Shown here piece after piece: positions 25,651 through 38,080 of a DNA stretch of 64,000 nt. Source of the stretch: Archivesica marissinica (taxonomy: Eukaryota; Mollusca; Bivalvia; Venerida; Vesicomyidae). The position numbers were made by a program, and so were the translations under genes. The first letter of the stretch is position 1. Every line of letters begins with the position of its first letter. The stretch is taken from assembly GCA_014843695.1 (NCBI GenBank), contig CM026387.1:76200013-76264012 (forward strand), written 5' to 3'. The notes below the pieces were generated by a model that was not told where the DNA came from, did no database searches, and worked only from the letters and a program-made list of their open reading frames with translations.

Positions 25651-25946
25651 TTACAGACGGATCTGTAGCCCAGTGGTAACACGCTGGACTGGTAATACAG
25701 GGATCGCAGGTTCGATTCCCCGTCTGACCCTAATACAAGTAACAGTCTTTCAGATGGGATGTTAAACCGAGGTCTCGTGTCGGTGCTTTACACCGTGTAC
25801 GTAAAAGAACCAGAGGAGATTCTGGAATGGGTCTCTGTCTGTATCATTGCACTATTCTCCCAAAATCTAAAATGACTAATCTCTTCAGGAGGCGTCGCTC
25901 ATATGGGCGACCGATAGCGACGATAAATAAACGTAAAACACACACA
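25651..25946 (+). mobile_element. tRNA-derived SINE, family A, with TSD
   Basis: Complete head (25654-25726, boxes A and B intact), core and tail. ctctacat flanks it at 25643-25650 and 25947-25954. Confidence 0.9.
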
Positions 25947-25997
25947 CTCTACATGTAAACTGTATATATACATAGGACCGTACCGAGACGTTATACA

Positions 25998-26287
25998 CAG
26001 ACGGATCTGTAGTCCAGAGGTAATACGCTGGACTGGTAATGCAGGGATCGCAGGTTCGGTCCCCCGTCTGACCCTAATAAAATTAACAGTCTTTCAGATG
26101 GGACTTTAAACTGAGGTCTTGTGTCGATGCTTTACACCGTGCACGTAAAAGAACCAGAGGAGATTCTGGAATGGGTCTCTCTGTCTGTATCATGCACTAT
26201 CCTCCAAAATCTAAAATAACTAATCTCTTCAGGAGGCGTTGCTCATATGGGCAACCGGTAGCGACGATAAATAAACGTAAACACACA
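25998..26287 (+). mobile_element. tRNA-derived SINE, family A, with perfect 14-bp TSD
   Basis: Complete copy about 50 bp beyond the previous SINE. gagacgttatacac occurs at 25985-25998 and again at 26288-26301. The perfect duplication suggests a young insertion, although box A has one change (ccagagg). Confidence 0.92.
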
Positions 26288-26322
26288 GAGACGTTATACA
26301 CGTAATATTGACTTAACATACA

Positions 26323-26384
26323 CACATGCTAACATACACACATGCTAACATACACACATGCTAACATACACACATGCTAACGGT
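26323..26384. repeat. 16-bp tandem repeat, about 4 copies
   Basis: Perfect repeats of acatacacacatgcta. Confidence 0.9.
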
Positions 26385-26686
26385 GCAATATACACTATAT
26401 AAAAGGTAGTTAAAAATTATATTTCAATGAATGATTCGGATTTAAATGAACCACGCATCGACACTGCCATGCCTCGTCCTGGTTACTTGCAATAATCTCA
26501 CAATTGTCGTGCAATTTTACATGTGAAAATGACACCAAATGATACGAAATAGAACCGACATTAAAATTAAAGAACCAATTTCGCCACCTAATATTCATAC
26601 CCTTGCCATTTTAATGTTTAAGCAAATGAAGGAAGGATAATTTCATACCGCTATTACCAACATTGATTACTGTAAGTTGTTCTAAG
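26385..26686. other. Spacer, nothing recognised
   Basis: Unique AT-rich sequence. Confidence 0.5.
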
Positions 26687-26696
26687 AGATCACAGC

Positions 26697-26929
26697 GGAA
26701 GTCGTGATAGCGCAGTGGTAGAGCATTCTCCTCAGGTGCGAAAAGCCAGGAGTTCGAGACCGCTGGAGTTTCTAAGATTGTGCCCTTAGGCAACGCATTT
26801 AAAGTCCACGTTGCCTCTTCTTTCTACCTCGTGGCGATGGATTCCACCAGGAATGAGGTCTCGAGAGTGATTAATATCAGATGTAAGAACTTGTTTCGCA
26901 ATCGAGCTAAATATATATTTGTATAAACT
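26697..26929 (+). mobile_element. tRNA-derived SINE, family B, with TSD
   Basis: Head with box A-like tagcgcagtgg and box B-like agttcgagac, a body with tgcccttaggcaacgc and ctcgtggcgatggattcc, the tail gtgattaatatcagatgtaa, and the end tttgtataaact. agatcacagc is duplicated at 26687-26696 and 26930-26939. Confidence 0.9.
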
Positions 26930-26939
26930 AGATCACAGC

Positions 26940-27374
26940 CAGTGGAATAAGTGAATTAACTGTATAGCAGAGGTATGCCTAGTTGTTTCAGTTGAGCTTT
27001 GTTCTTGCAAGTATTCATCCATGTATGAGTTGTATAACAATTAACCTAGTTTAACATGGTTTAATTAAACTATACCATAGTTTAGTTTAAACATAGTTTA
27101 TTTCAAACAATGATGCAACATATACAAATGTACAATTTACACAAATATTTACATACATGTATGAAAAAGGATTAGAACCGAAAGCTATAGTTTATAACTA
27201 TACCATACGATATGTGTGTTTGCAGAGATGTTTTCACTGCGTGGAGTATGTCGGTAGTTATGTCGGGAAGTATAGCAAACGTGTTACCTTGTGCGTAAAC
27301 CGCTGTAAACCTGATATAAATCTCCTGGAGCTCGCGCAATATAACATAGATAACTTAATGTATTCCTATATTGT
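26940..27374. other. Spacer before the large satellite
   Basis: AT-rich. It contains short mutually complementary gtttaa/ttaaac-type blocks near 27050-27110 but no clear element. Confidence 0.5.
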
Positions 27375-30300
27375 TGCTACACGTTGCTGCTATTGTTACA
27401 CGTTGCTATAGTTACTTGTTGCTGCTATAGTTACCCGTTGCTGCTATAGTTACTCGTTGCTACTATAGTTACTCGTTGCTGCTATAGTTACCCGTTGCTA
27501 TAGTTACACGTTGCTATAGTTACTCGTTGCTGCTATAGTTACTCGTTGCTGCTATAGTTACTCGTTGTTGCTATAGTTACCCGTTGCTGATATGGTTTCA
27601 CGTTGCTGTTATAGTTTCACGTTGCTGCTATGGTTACCCGTTGCTATAGTTAACCGTTGCTATAGTTACACGTTGATATAGTTACACGTTGCTATAGTTA
27701 CGTGTCGTTATAGTTACATGTTGCTGATATAGGTACCCATTGCTGCTATGTGTACATGTTGTTATAGTTACACGTTGCTATCATTACAACTTGCTATAGC
27801 TACACTGTGCTATAGTTATACGTTGCTGCTATAGTTACAAGTTGCTGATATAGTTACACATTGTTGCGATAGTTACACGTTGCTGCTATAGTTACACGTT
27901 GCTGCTATAGTTACAGGTTGCTGCTATAGTTACACGTTGCTGCTATAGTTATACGTTGCTGATATAGTTACACATTGTTACTATAGTTACACATTGCTGC
28001 TATAGTTACACGTTGCTTCTATAGTTACACGTTGCTGCTATAGTTACACGTTGCTTCTATAGTTACACGTTGCTTCTATAGTTACCCGTTGCTTCTATAG
28101 TTACAGGTTGCTGCTATAGTTACAGGTTGCTTCTATAGTTATACGTTGCTGCTATAGTTACCCGTTGCTTCTATAGTTACAGGTTGCTTCTATAGTTACA
28201 CGTTGCTGCTATAGTTACCCGTTGCTTCTATAGTTATACGTTGCTGCTATAGTTACCCGTTGCTTCTATAGTTACACGTTGCTGCTATAGTTACCCGTTG
28301 CTGCTATAGTTACCCGTTGCTGCTATAGTTATCCGTTGCTGCTATAGTTACACGTTGCTGCTATAGTTACCCGTTGCTTCTATAGTTATACGTTGCTGCT
28401 ATAGTTATACGTTGCTGCTATAGTTACCCGTTGCTTCTATAGTTACCCGTTGCTTCTATAGTTACCCGTTGCTGCTATAGTTACCGTTGCTGCTATAGTT
28501 ACACGTTACTGCTATACTAGTTACACGTTGCTGCTATAGTTACACGTTGCTGCTATAGTTACCCGTTGCTGCTATAATAGTTATACGTTGCTGCTATAGT
28601 TACACGTTGTGCTATAGTTACCCGTTGCTGCTATAGTTACACGATACTGCTATAGTTACCCGTTGCTGCTATAATAGTTACACGTTGCTGCTATAGTTAC
28701 CCGTTGCTGCTATAGTTACCCGTTGCTGCTATAGTTACCCGTTGCTGCTATAGTTACACGTTGCTGCTATAGTTATACGTTGCTGCTATAGTTACACGTT
28801 GCTGCTATAGTAACACATTGTTGCTATAGTTACACGTTGCTGCTATAGTTACACGTTGTTGCTATAGTTACACGTTACTGCTATAGTTACACGTTGCTGC
28901 TATAGTTACACGTTATTGCTATAGTTACACGTTGCTGCTATAGTTACACACTGTTGCTATAGTTACACATTGTTGCTATAGTTACACATTGTTGCTATAG
29001 TTACACGTTGCTGCTATAGTTGCACATTGTTGCTATAGTTACACGTTATTGCTATAGTTACACATTGTTGCTATAGTTACACATTGCTGCTATAGTTACC
29101 CGTTGTTGCTATAGTTACACATTATTGCTATAGTTACACGTTGCTGCTATAGTTACACGTTGCTGCTATAGTTACCCGTTGCTGCTATAGTTACCCGTTG
29201 CTGCTATAGTTACCCGTTGCTGCTATAGTTACCCGTTGCTACTATAGTTACCCGTTGCTGCTATAGTTACCCGTTGCTGCTATAGTTACACGTTGCTGCT
29301 ATAGTTACACAGTGTTGCTATTGTTACACGTTACTGCTATAGTTACACGTTGCTGCTATAGTTACACGTTATTGCTATAGTTACACGTTGCTGCTATAGT
29401 TACACGTAGCTGCTATAGTTACAGGTTGCTGCTATAGTTACACGTTGCTGCTATAGTTATACGTTGCTGATATAGTTACACATTGTTGCTATAGTTACAC
29501 ATTGCTGCTATAGTTACACGTTGCTTCTATAGTTACACGTTGCTGCTATAGTTACACGTTGCTTCTATAGTTACACGTTGCTTCTATAGTTACCCGTTGC
29601 TTCTATAGTTACAGGTTGTTGCTATAGTTACAGGTTGCTTCTATAGTTATACGTTGCTGCTATAGTTACCCGTTGCTTCTATAGTTACAGGTTGCTTCTA
29701 TAGTTACACGTTGCTGCTATAGTTACCCGTTGCTTCTATAGTTACCCGTTGCTTCTATAGTTACAGGTTGCTTCTATAGTTACACGTTGCTGCTATAGTT
29801 ACCCGTTGCTTCTATAGTTATACGTTGCTGCTATAGTTACCCGTTGCTTCTATAGTTACACGTTGCTGCTATAGTTACCCGTTGCTGCTATAGTTACCCG
29901 TTGCTGCTATAGTTACCCGTTGCTGCTATAGTTACACGTTGCTGCTATAGTTACCCGTTGCTTCTATAGTTATACGTTGCTGCTATAGTTATACGTTGCT
30001 GCTATAGTTACCCGTTGCTTCTATAGTTACCCGTTGCTTCTATAGTTACCCGTTGCTGCTATAGTTACCGTTGCTGCTATAGTTACACGTTACTGCTATA
30101 CTAGTTACACGTTGCTGCTATAGTTACACGTTGCTGCTATAGTTACCCGTTGCTGCTATAATAGTTACACGTTGCTGCTATAGTTACACGTTGTGCTATA
30201 GTTACCCGTTGCTGCTATAGTTACCCGTTGCTGCTATAGTTACCCGTTGCTGCTATAGTTACACGTTGCTGCTATAGTTACACGTTGCTGCTATAGTTAC

Positions 30301-33300
30301 ACGTTGCTGCTATAGTAACACATTGTTGCTATAGTTACACGTTGCTGCTATAGTTACACGTTGTTGCTATAGTTACACGTTACTGCTATAGTTACACGTT
30401 GCTGCTATAGTTACACGTTACTGCTATACTAGTTACACGTTGCTGCTATAGTTACACGTTGCTGCTATAGTTACCCGTTGCTGCTATAATAGTTATACGT
30501 TGCTGCTATAGTTACACGTTGTGCTATAGTTACCCGTTGCTGCTATAGTTACACGATACTGCTATAGTTACCCGTTGCTGCTATAATAGTTACACGTTGC
30601 TGCTATAGTTACCCGTTGCTGCTATAGTTACCCGTTGCTGCTATAGTTACCCGTTGCTGCTATAGTTACACGTTGCTGCTATAGTTATACGTTGCTGCTA
30701 TAGTTACACGTTGCTGCTATAGTAACACATTGTTGCTATAGTTACACGTTGCTGCTATAGTTACACGTTGTTGCTATAGTTACACGTTACTGCTATAGTT
30801 ACACGTTGCTGCTATAGTTACACGTTATTGCTATAGTTACACGTTGCTGCTATAGTTACACACTGTTGCTATAGTTACACATTGTTGCTATAGTTACACG
30901 TTGCTGCTATAGTTGCACATTGTTGCTATAGTTACACATTGTTGCTATAGTTACACGTTGCTGCTATAGTTGCACATTGTTGCTATAGTTACACGTTATT
31001 GCTATAGTTACACATTGTTGCTATAGTTACACATTGCTGCTATAGTTACCCGTTGTTGCTATAGTTACACATTATTGCTATAGTTACACGTTGCTGCTAT
31101 AGTTACACGTTGCTGCTATAGTTACCCGTTGCTGCTATAGTTACCCGTTGCTGCTATAGTTACCCGTTGCTGCTATAGTTACCCGTTGCTACTATAGTTA
31201 CCCGTTGCTGCTATAGTTACCCGTTGCTGCTATAGTTACACGTTGCTGCTATAGTTACACAGTGTTGCTATTGTTACACGTTACTGCTATAGTTACACGT
31301 TGCTGCTATAGTTACACGTTATTGCTATAGTTACACGTTGCTGCTATAGTTACACGTAGCTGCTATAGTTACAGGTTGCTGCTATAGTTACACGTTGCTG
31401 CTATAGTTATACGTTGCTGATATAGTTACACATTGTTGCTATAGTTACACATTGCTGCTATAGTTACACGTTGCTTCTATAGTTACACGTTGCTGCTATG
31501 GTTACACGTTGCTTCTATAGTTACACGTTGCTTCTATAGTTACCCGTTGCTTCTATAGTTACAGGTTGTTGCTATAGTTACAGGTTGCTTCTATAGTTAT
31601 ACGTTGCTGCTATAGTTACCCGTTGCTTCTATAGTTACAGGTTGCTTCTATAGTTACACGTTGCTGCTATAGTTACCCGTTGCTTCTATAGTTATACGTT
31701 GCTGCTATAGTTACCCGTTGCTTCTATAGTTACACGTTGCTGCTATAGTTACCCGTTGCTGCTATAGTTACCCGTTGCTGCTATAGTTACCCGTTGCTGC
31801 TATAGTTACACGTTGCTGCTATAGTTACCCGTTGCTTCTATAGTTATACGTTGCTGCTATAGTTATACGTTGCTGCTATAGTTACCCGTTGCTTCTATAG
31901 TTACCCGTTGCTTCTATAGTTACCCGTTGCTGCTATAGTTACCGTTGCTGCTATAGTTACACGTTACTGCTATACTAGTTACACGTTGCTGCTATAGTTA
32001 CACGTTGCTGCTATAGTTACCCGTTGCTGCTATAATAGTTACACGTTGCTGCTATAGTTACACGTTGTACTATAGTTACCCGTTGCTGCTATAGTTACAC
32101 GATACTGCTATAGTTACCCGTTGCTGCTATAATAGTTACACGTTGCTGCTATAGTTACCCGTTGCTGCTATAGTTACCCGTTGCTGCTATAGTTACCCGT
32201 TGCTGCTATAGTTACACGTTGCTGCTATAGTTACACGTTGCTGCTATAGTTACACGTTGCTGCTATAGTAACACATCGTTGCTATAGTTACACGTTGCTG
32301 CTATAGTTACACGTTGTTGCTATAGTTACACGTTACTGCTATAGTTACACGTTGCTGCTATAGTTACACGTTATTGCTATAGTTACACGTTGCTGCTATA
32401 GTTACACACTGTTGCTATAGTTACACATTGTTGCTATAGTTACACGTTGCTGCTATAGTTGCACATTGTTGCTATAGTTACACATTGTTGCTATAGTTAC
32501 ACGTTGCTGCTATAGTTGCACATTGTTGCTATAGTTACACATTGTTGCTATAGTTACACATTGTTGCTATAATTACACATTGCTGCTATAGTTACACGTT
32601 GCTGCTATAGTTACACGTTGTTGCTATAGTTACACGTTGCTGCTATAGTTACACGTTATTGCTATAGTTACACATTGTTGCTATAGTTACACATCGCTGC
32701 TATAGTTACCCGTTGTTGCTATAGTTACACATTATTGCTATAGTTACACGTTGCTGCTATAGTTACACGTTGCTGCTATAGTTACCCGTTGCTGCTATAG
32801 TTACCCGTTGCTGCTATAGTTACCCGTTGCTGCTATAGTTACCCGTTGCTACTATAGTTACCCGTTGCTGCTATAGTTACCCGTTGCTGCTATAGTTACC
32901 CGTTGCTGCTATAGTTACACGTTGCTGCTATAGTTACACGTTGCTGCTATAGTTACACGTTGCTGCTATAGTTACACAGTGTTGCTATTGTTACACGTTA
33001 ATGCTATAGTTACACGTTGCTGCTATAGTTACACGTTATTGCTATAGTTACACGTTGCTGCTATAGTTACACACTGTTGCTATAGTTACACATTGTTGCT
33101 ATAGTTACACGTTGCTGCTATAGTTGCACATAGTTGCTATAGTTACACATTGTTGCTATAGTTACACATTGTTGCTATAGTTACACATTGTTGCTATAGT
33201 TACACGTTGCTGCTATAGTTGCACATTGGTGCTATAGTTACACATTGTTGCTATAGTTACCCATTGTTGCTATAGTTACACATTGCTGCTATAGTTACCC

Positions 33301-33575
33301 GTTGTTGCTATAGTTACACATTATTGCTATTGTTACACGTTGCTGATATAGTTACACGATGCTGCTATAGTTACACGTTGCTGCTATAGTTACACGTTGC
33401 TGCTATAGTTACACGTTGTTGATATAGTTACACGTTGTTGCTATAGTTACACGTTGTTGCTATAGTTACACGTTGCTATACGTTATTGCTATTGTTACCT
33501 GCTACTACAGCTACACGTTGCCGTTTTATCTGCACGTTGTTGCTATAGTTATACCTTGTTGCTATAGTTACCCGT
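27375..33575. repeat. 19-bp satellite, about 325 copies, with higher-order structure
   Basis: The unit is tgctgctatagttacacgt, with variants cccgt, ttgct, tactgct and gcttct. Rare variants mark long-range duplication: the ttactgctatactagttac junction occurs at 28506, 30090, 30418 and 31964. 28506 and 30418 are 1912 bp apart, and 30090 and 31964 are 1874 bp apart. Variant order is almost identical over these stretches. This is the largest array in the window. Confidence 0.96.
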
Positions 33576-33998
33576 CACCTAAAAGTTATTCAGTTACTGT
33601 AGATTATGACATACAACATATTAGCAAACGAATGTATTAAACTTCTGTCAATTTTATACATGTGTACAATAGTTGCAGTTAAAGTATATTGTTTCTCAAT
33701 AGTAGTCATTCTTGACTCGCAGGACCACAGACTGGGCAATAAATAACGTCACGCCTCTATTATTGAATAATTAATGATTTGCTATATTGAAGTCGATGAT
33801 TGTCACGTGTGAACAGTGCAGGTATCTGGTCCAGGTTCATGCAGTGTGTGATATACACGGCAGCGTCTATGGCTGTTACCGTTCTCACATTAGCACTCTA
33901 ACGTTAACTTATTATTGAACTTGTTAGGGGGAATGTCAGACACTGACCCTGTGACAATAGAGACAAGTGTGACGAAATGTTCAATGAAAGTACCAAGT
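33576..33998. other. Spacer, nothing recognised
   Basis: Unique sequence between the satellite and the next SINE. Confidence 0.5.
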
Positions 33999-34244
33999 GG
34001 AAGTCGTGATAGCGCAGTGGTTGATCGTTCGCTTCAGGTGCGAAAGGCCAGGAGTTCGAGCCTCGCTGGAGCCGTTAGGATTGTACCATTAGGTACGGGA
34101 TCTAAATTCCACATTGCTTCTTCTCTCACCCTCGTGGTGATGGATGCCACCAGGCATAAGGTCGAGAGAGAGAGAGAGAGATTAATATTAGTTGCAAGAA
34201 CTTGTTTCGCAATCGAGCTAAAATAAATGTGTATAGTATAAACT
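33999..34244 (+). mobile_element. tRNA-derived SINE, family B
   Basis: Head with tagcgcagtgg and gagttcgagcctcg, the family body, an internal (GA)n expansion at about 34163-34180, the tail cttgtttcgcaatcgagct, and the end gtataaacta. No TSD was recognised. A 103-codon frame (33915-34226) crosses it and is not credible. Confidence 0.85.
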
Positions 34245-34315
34245 AATGTATCACACTATTTTAGAATCCTTCGACATATTAGCTTAATAGTTATAAGTAC
34301 CACTAGCACTATTAG

Positions 34316-34732
34316 GAGTAGTGTCACGCCAGAGTAGTATACGCCAGAATAGTGTCACGTGTCACGCCAGAGTAGTGTCACACCAGAGTAGTGTCACGCC
34401 AGAGTAGTATACGCCAGAATAGTGTCACGTGTCACGCCAGAGTAGTGTCACACCAGAGTAGTGTCACGCCAGAGTAGTGTCACATCAGAGTAGTGTCACG
34501 CCAGAGTAGTACACGTCAGAATAGTGTCACATGTCACGCCAGAGTAGTGCACACCAGAGTAGTGTCACGTCAGAGTAGTGTACACCAGAGTAGTGTCACG
34601 CCAGAGTAGTACACGTCAGAATAGTGTCACATGTCACGCCATAGTAGTGCACACCAGAGTAGTGTCACGTCAGAGTAGTGTACACCAGAGTAGTGTCACG
34701 CCAGAGTAGTGTCACGCCAGAGTAGTGCACTG
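34316..34732. repeat. 16-bp minisatellite, about 26 copies
   Basis: The unit is gtgtcacgccagagta. A compound block (tatacgccagaatagtg followed by tcacgtgtcacg) recurs, showing duplication of groups of units. Confidence 0.92.
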
Positions 34733-34897
34733 TCACTGTACTGTGTCAGTATATAATTAAGTATATAATATTCTATGACTTAGAGTTGCGAAGCTGTTAA
34801 TACGTGTAGCTATTGTGCATTATATTTACATGCACATGTATGCTTATACTCAATTTGATTGTATTATATTTGATGTGTTGTAAATGTTTGTGTTACA

Positions 34898-35195
34898 CAG
34901 ACGGTTTTGTAGTCCAGTGGGTAGCACGTTGGACTGGTAATCCAGGGATCACAGGTTCGATGCCCCGTCTGACCCTAATAAAACCAACAGTCTTTCAGGT
35001 GGGACTTTAAACCGAGGTCTCGTGTCGGTGCTGTACACCGTACACGTAAAAAACCCAGAGGAGACTCTGGAGTGGGTCTGTGTCTGTATCATTGTACTAT
35101 CCTCCAAAAATCCAAAATGAATAATCTATTCAGGAGGCGTCGCTCATATGGGCAACCGGTAGCGACGATAAATAAGCGTAAACACACACACACAC
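34898..35195 (+). mobile_element. tRNA-derived SINE, family A
   Basis: Complete head with one extra base in the D-loop region (agtgggtagc), core and tail, ending in a long (CA)n run to 35209. gtttgtgtta before and gtttgggtta after may be a diverged TSD. Confidence 0.88.
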
Positions 35196-35278
35196 ACGCA
35201 CACACACGTTTGGGTTAATGTGTAAACATTAAATAGGTGAACATCTTCAATCAATAGTTCAGTTCATACGCCTATAGC

Positions 35279-35470
35279 TCTCGCATATGGGTCAATAGGT
35301 ACTCTCATATAGGTCAATAGGCACTCTCATATGGGTCAATGGGTCAATAGGCACTCTCATATGGGTCAATAGGCACTCTCATATGGGTCAATAGGCACTC
35401 TCATGTGGGTCAATAAACACGCACATATAAGTCCATAAACACTCATATGTAACTCAATAAACCCGCTCAA
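35279..35470. repeat. 22-bp tandem repeat, about 6 clear copies then degenerate
   Basis: The unit is ggtcaataggcactctcata plus tg. It decays after about 35415. Confidence 0.88.
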
Positions 35471-35974
35471 ATAAGTCATTTAAGTCGCAAACATAAGGCA
35501 ATGCATTCATTAAATTCACACGTTTGCACCCATCTTGCGAACAACAAATAAATGCAACCCCTATTGTGAGAAATGTTTATCAATCTATGATCTTATAAAA
35601 TGTTAAAACAGGCAAATCTCCTGAGCATCATTGAGATTTACGACGCCATCAAAGGTAGCTCTGCCAGCATACACTAACAGTCCATTATACGTGTCTATGT
35701 GTGATATATTACCTCTAACGCCTTGTTTTCACGCTTGTTCGCTAGCCATTTGTATTCTTTTAATCGGAAATCGATAGTACGGTGGTACTAGATGGTAGTT
35801 AAACAAGATTTCCCAAACGGTATTTAAAACATAATTACACAAATTAAATGTACAATAACATATGTTACTGTTTTGTATTTTCCATGGAATAGCCTACATG
35901 TTGCGTACCCGGATTTCTCCGCGCATGTACTGTATCACATAACTCAAATCATTTATATATATATATAATAGTGA
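35471..35974. other. Spacer, nothing recognised
   Basis: Unique AT-rich sequence with a short (TA)n near 35955. Confidence 0.5.
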
Positions 35975-37005
35975 TTCTAGTACTAACTGAGAACATAATT
36001 ATGTTGCTTGACGTTACACGTGACACCCAAACTAACTGAGAACATAACTATTATGTTGTTTGACGTTACACGTGACACCCAAACTAACTGAGAACATAAT
36101 TATGTTGCTTGACGTTACACGTGACACCCAAACTAACTGAGAACATATGTTGTTTGACGTTACACGTGACACCCAAACTAACTGAGAACATAACTATTAT
36201 GTTGTTTGACGTTACACGTGACACCCAAACTAACTGAGAACATATGTTGTTTGACGTTACACGTGACACATAAACTAACTGAGAACATATCTTGCTAGGC
36301 GTTACACGTGACACCCAAACTAACTGAGAACATATGTTGCTTGAGGTTACACGTGACACCCGAACTAACTGAGAACATATGTTGCTTGACGTTACACGTG
36401 ACACCCGAACTAACTGAGAACATATCTTGCTAGACGTTACACGTGACACCCGAACTAACGGAGAACATATGTTGCTTGACGTTACACGTGACACCCGAAC
36501 TAACTGAGAACATATCTTGCTAAACGTTACACGTGACACCCGAACTAACGGAGAACATATGTTGCTTGAGGTTACACGTGACACCCGAACTAACGGAGAA
36601 CATATGTTGCTTGACGTTACACGTGACACCCGAACTAACTGAGAACATATCTTGCTTGACGTGACACCCGAACTAACGGAGAACATATGTTGCTTGACGT
36701 TACACGTGACACCCGAACTAACTGAGAACATATCTTGCTTGACGTTACACCCGAACTAACGGAGAACATATGTTGCTTGACGTGACACCCGAACTAACGG
36801 AGAACATATGTTGCTTGACGTTACACCCGAACTAACGGAGAACATATGTTGCTTGACGTGACACCCGAACTAACGGAGAACATATGTTGCTTGACGTGAC
36901 ACCCGAACTATCTGAGAACATATGTTGATTGACCTTACACGTGACACCAAACTAACGGATAATATATATTGCTTCACGTTACACGTGACACCCGAACTAA
37001 CGGAG
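35975..37005. repeat. 45-bp tandem repeat with a CACGTG in most units, about 24 copies
   Basis: The unit contains aactaactgagaacatatgt, tgcttgacgttacacgtgac and acccg. Later units (36660-36900) often lack ttacacg and are about 38 bp. A 215-codon minus-strand frame is an artefact. Confidence 0.94.
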
Positions 37006-37189
37006 GACTAATATATTCAATTTATCTTCACCGGAAACGTTACCTTCCGTGCATACTTGTGTTATGTTTATTTAGCTGGTACATATTACTCCGATCTATC
37101 AACATTTTGATAGAGCTGGATTCGTATAAAGCTCCCGATAAAACTATTACAGATGACTCCGATGAAGACATCAACATACCAGAATAATT

Positions 37190-37435
37190 CCGGCTGTCCG
37201 ATTAGCGCAGTGGTTAGCGCGCTCGCTTCTCATCGATGCAACCCGGGCTCGATCCTCGGACCGGGAAGTATGTGAGATGGAACGATGGTCGCCAGATCGG
37301 ACAGATGGGCTATTCCGGGTACTCCGGTTTCCCCCCACAGGAATGACCACATTTTACGCTTTCATCCGCGACAACGAGAGTGATTAATATAAGTTGTTAG
37401 AACTTGCTTCGCAATCGTTGTAAAATAAATTAAAT
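37190..37435 (+). mobile_element. tRNA-derived SINE, family C
   Basis: The head ccgattagcgcagtggttag has a box A, and box B-like gctcgatcc follows. The body has ggtcgccagatcggacag and ggtactccggtttcccccc. The 3' part (gagtgattaatataagttgt, gcttcgcaatcg) is shared with family B although the heads and bodies differ. Confidence 0.85.
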
Positions 37436-37534
37436 TAAAAAAATTATTTATTTCAGATTTTAAAAAGTTGACTATATGATTTTATTCATTGCATACAAAT
37501 TGAATTCGATTTCACTGAACATGTTTATTAATTA

Positions 37535-37731
37535 GTTTTAGTTTAAACTTATTTATTTTACAAGTTTTAACAACTTATATTAATCATTCTCGTTGGCGCG
37601 GATGAAAGCGTAAATGTGGTCATTCGTGTGGGAGGAAACCGGAGTACCCGGAGAAAACCCACCTGTCCGATCTGGCGACCACCGCCGTACCATCTCACAT
37701 ACGTCCCGGTCCGAGGATCGAACCCGGGTTG
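37535..37731 (-). mobile_element. SINE family C, 5'-truncated, with perfect 15-bp TSD
   Basis: An inverted copy of 37190-37435 that stops inside the tRNA-like head. catgtttattaatta is duplicated at 37520-37534 and 37732-37746, which fixes both ends and shows that the truncated form itself was inserted. Confidence 0.92.
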
Positions 37732-38017
37732 CATGTTTATTAATTACATATAGAGTCTTACAATATATACTTAAGGATAACTATTACTCGGAATTAATTC
37801 ATGAAATTTATATTCGATGAATGTTCTATTGGTATTTGTGGTTAATAATTCGAGAAATGATTGAATCAACACATTAGCTAGTCACAGCCAATCCCTATCT
37901 CTCAGTTTGAATGATTAAACAGACGGAACAGCCAGCACCTGCCTATTATACGGCATCCGAGCTTCATGTAACAGATCCGCAATAACTACATCGCCATAGT
38001 GGAAAGCAATACCTGCA

Positions 38018-38080
38018 GTGGTCCAGTGTAGTTCACACGCTGGACGCGCAATATAGGGATCGCTGGTCCTATTCCTCGAC
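38018..38080 (+). mobile_element. Decayed SINE family A head
   Basis: The segment with tggtccagtgtag, acacgctggac and agggatcgctggtcc resembles the family A tRNA-like head with many changes. No body follows, only a gcacgcac-rich stretch. Confidence 0.45.

Noticed and set aside
33915..34226. 103-codon plus-strand frame
   Set aside because: It runs across the tRNA-like head and body of a family B SINE.
36969..37187. 72-codon frame ending in an acidic DSDEDINIPE stretch
   Set aside because: It starts inside the 45-bp array and ends just before a SINE. The acidic end is suggestive of an exon but there is no splice or homology evidence.
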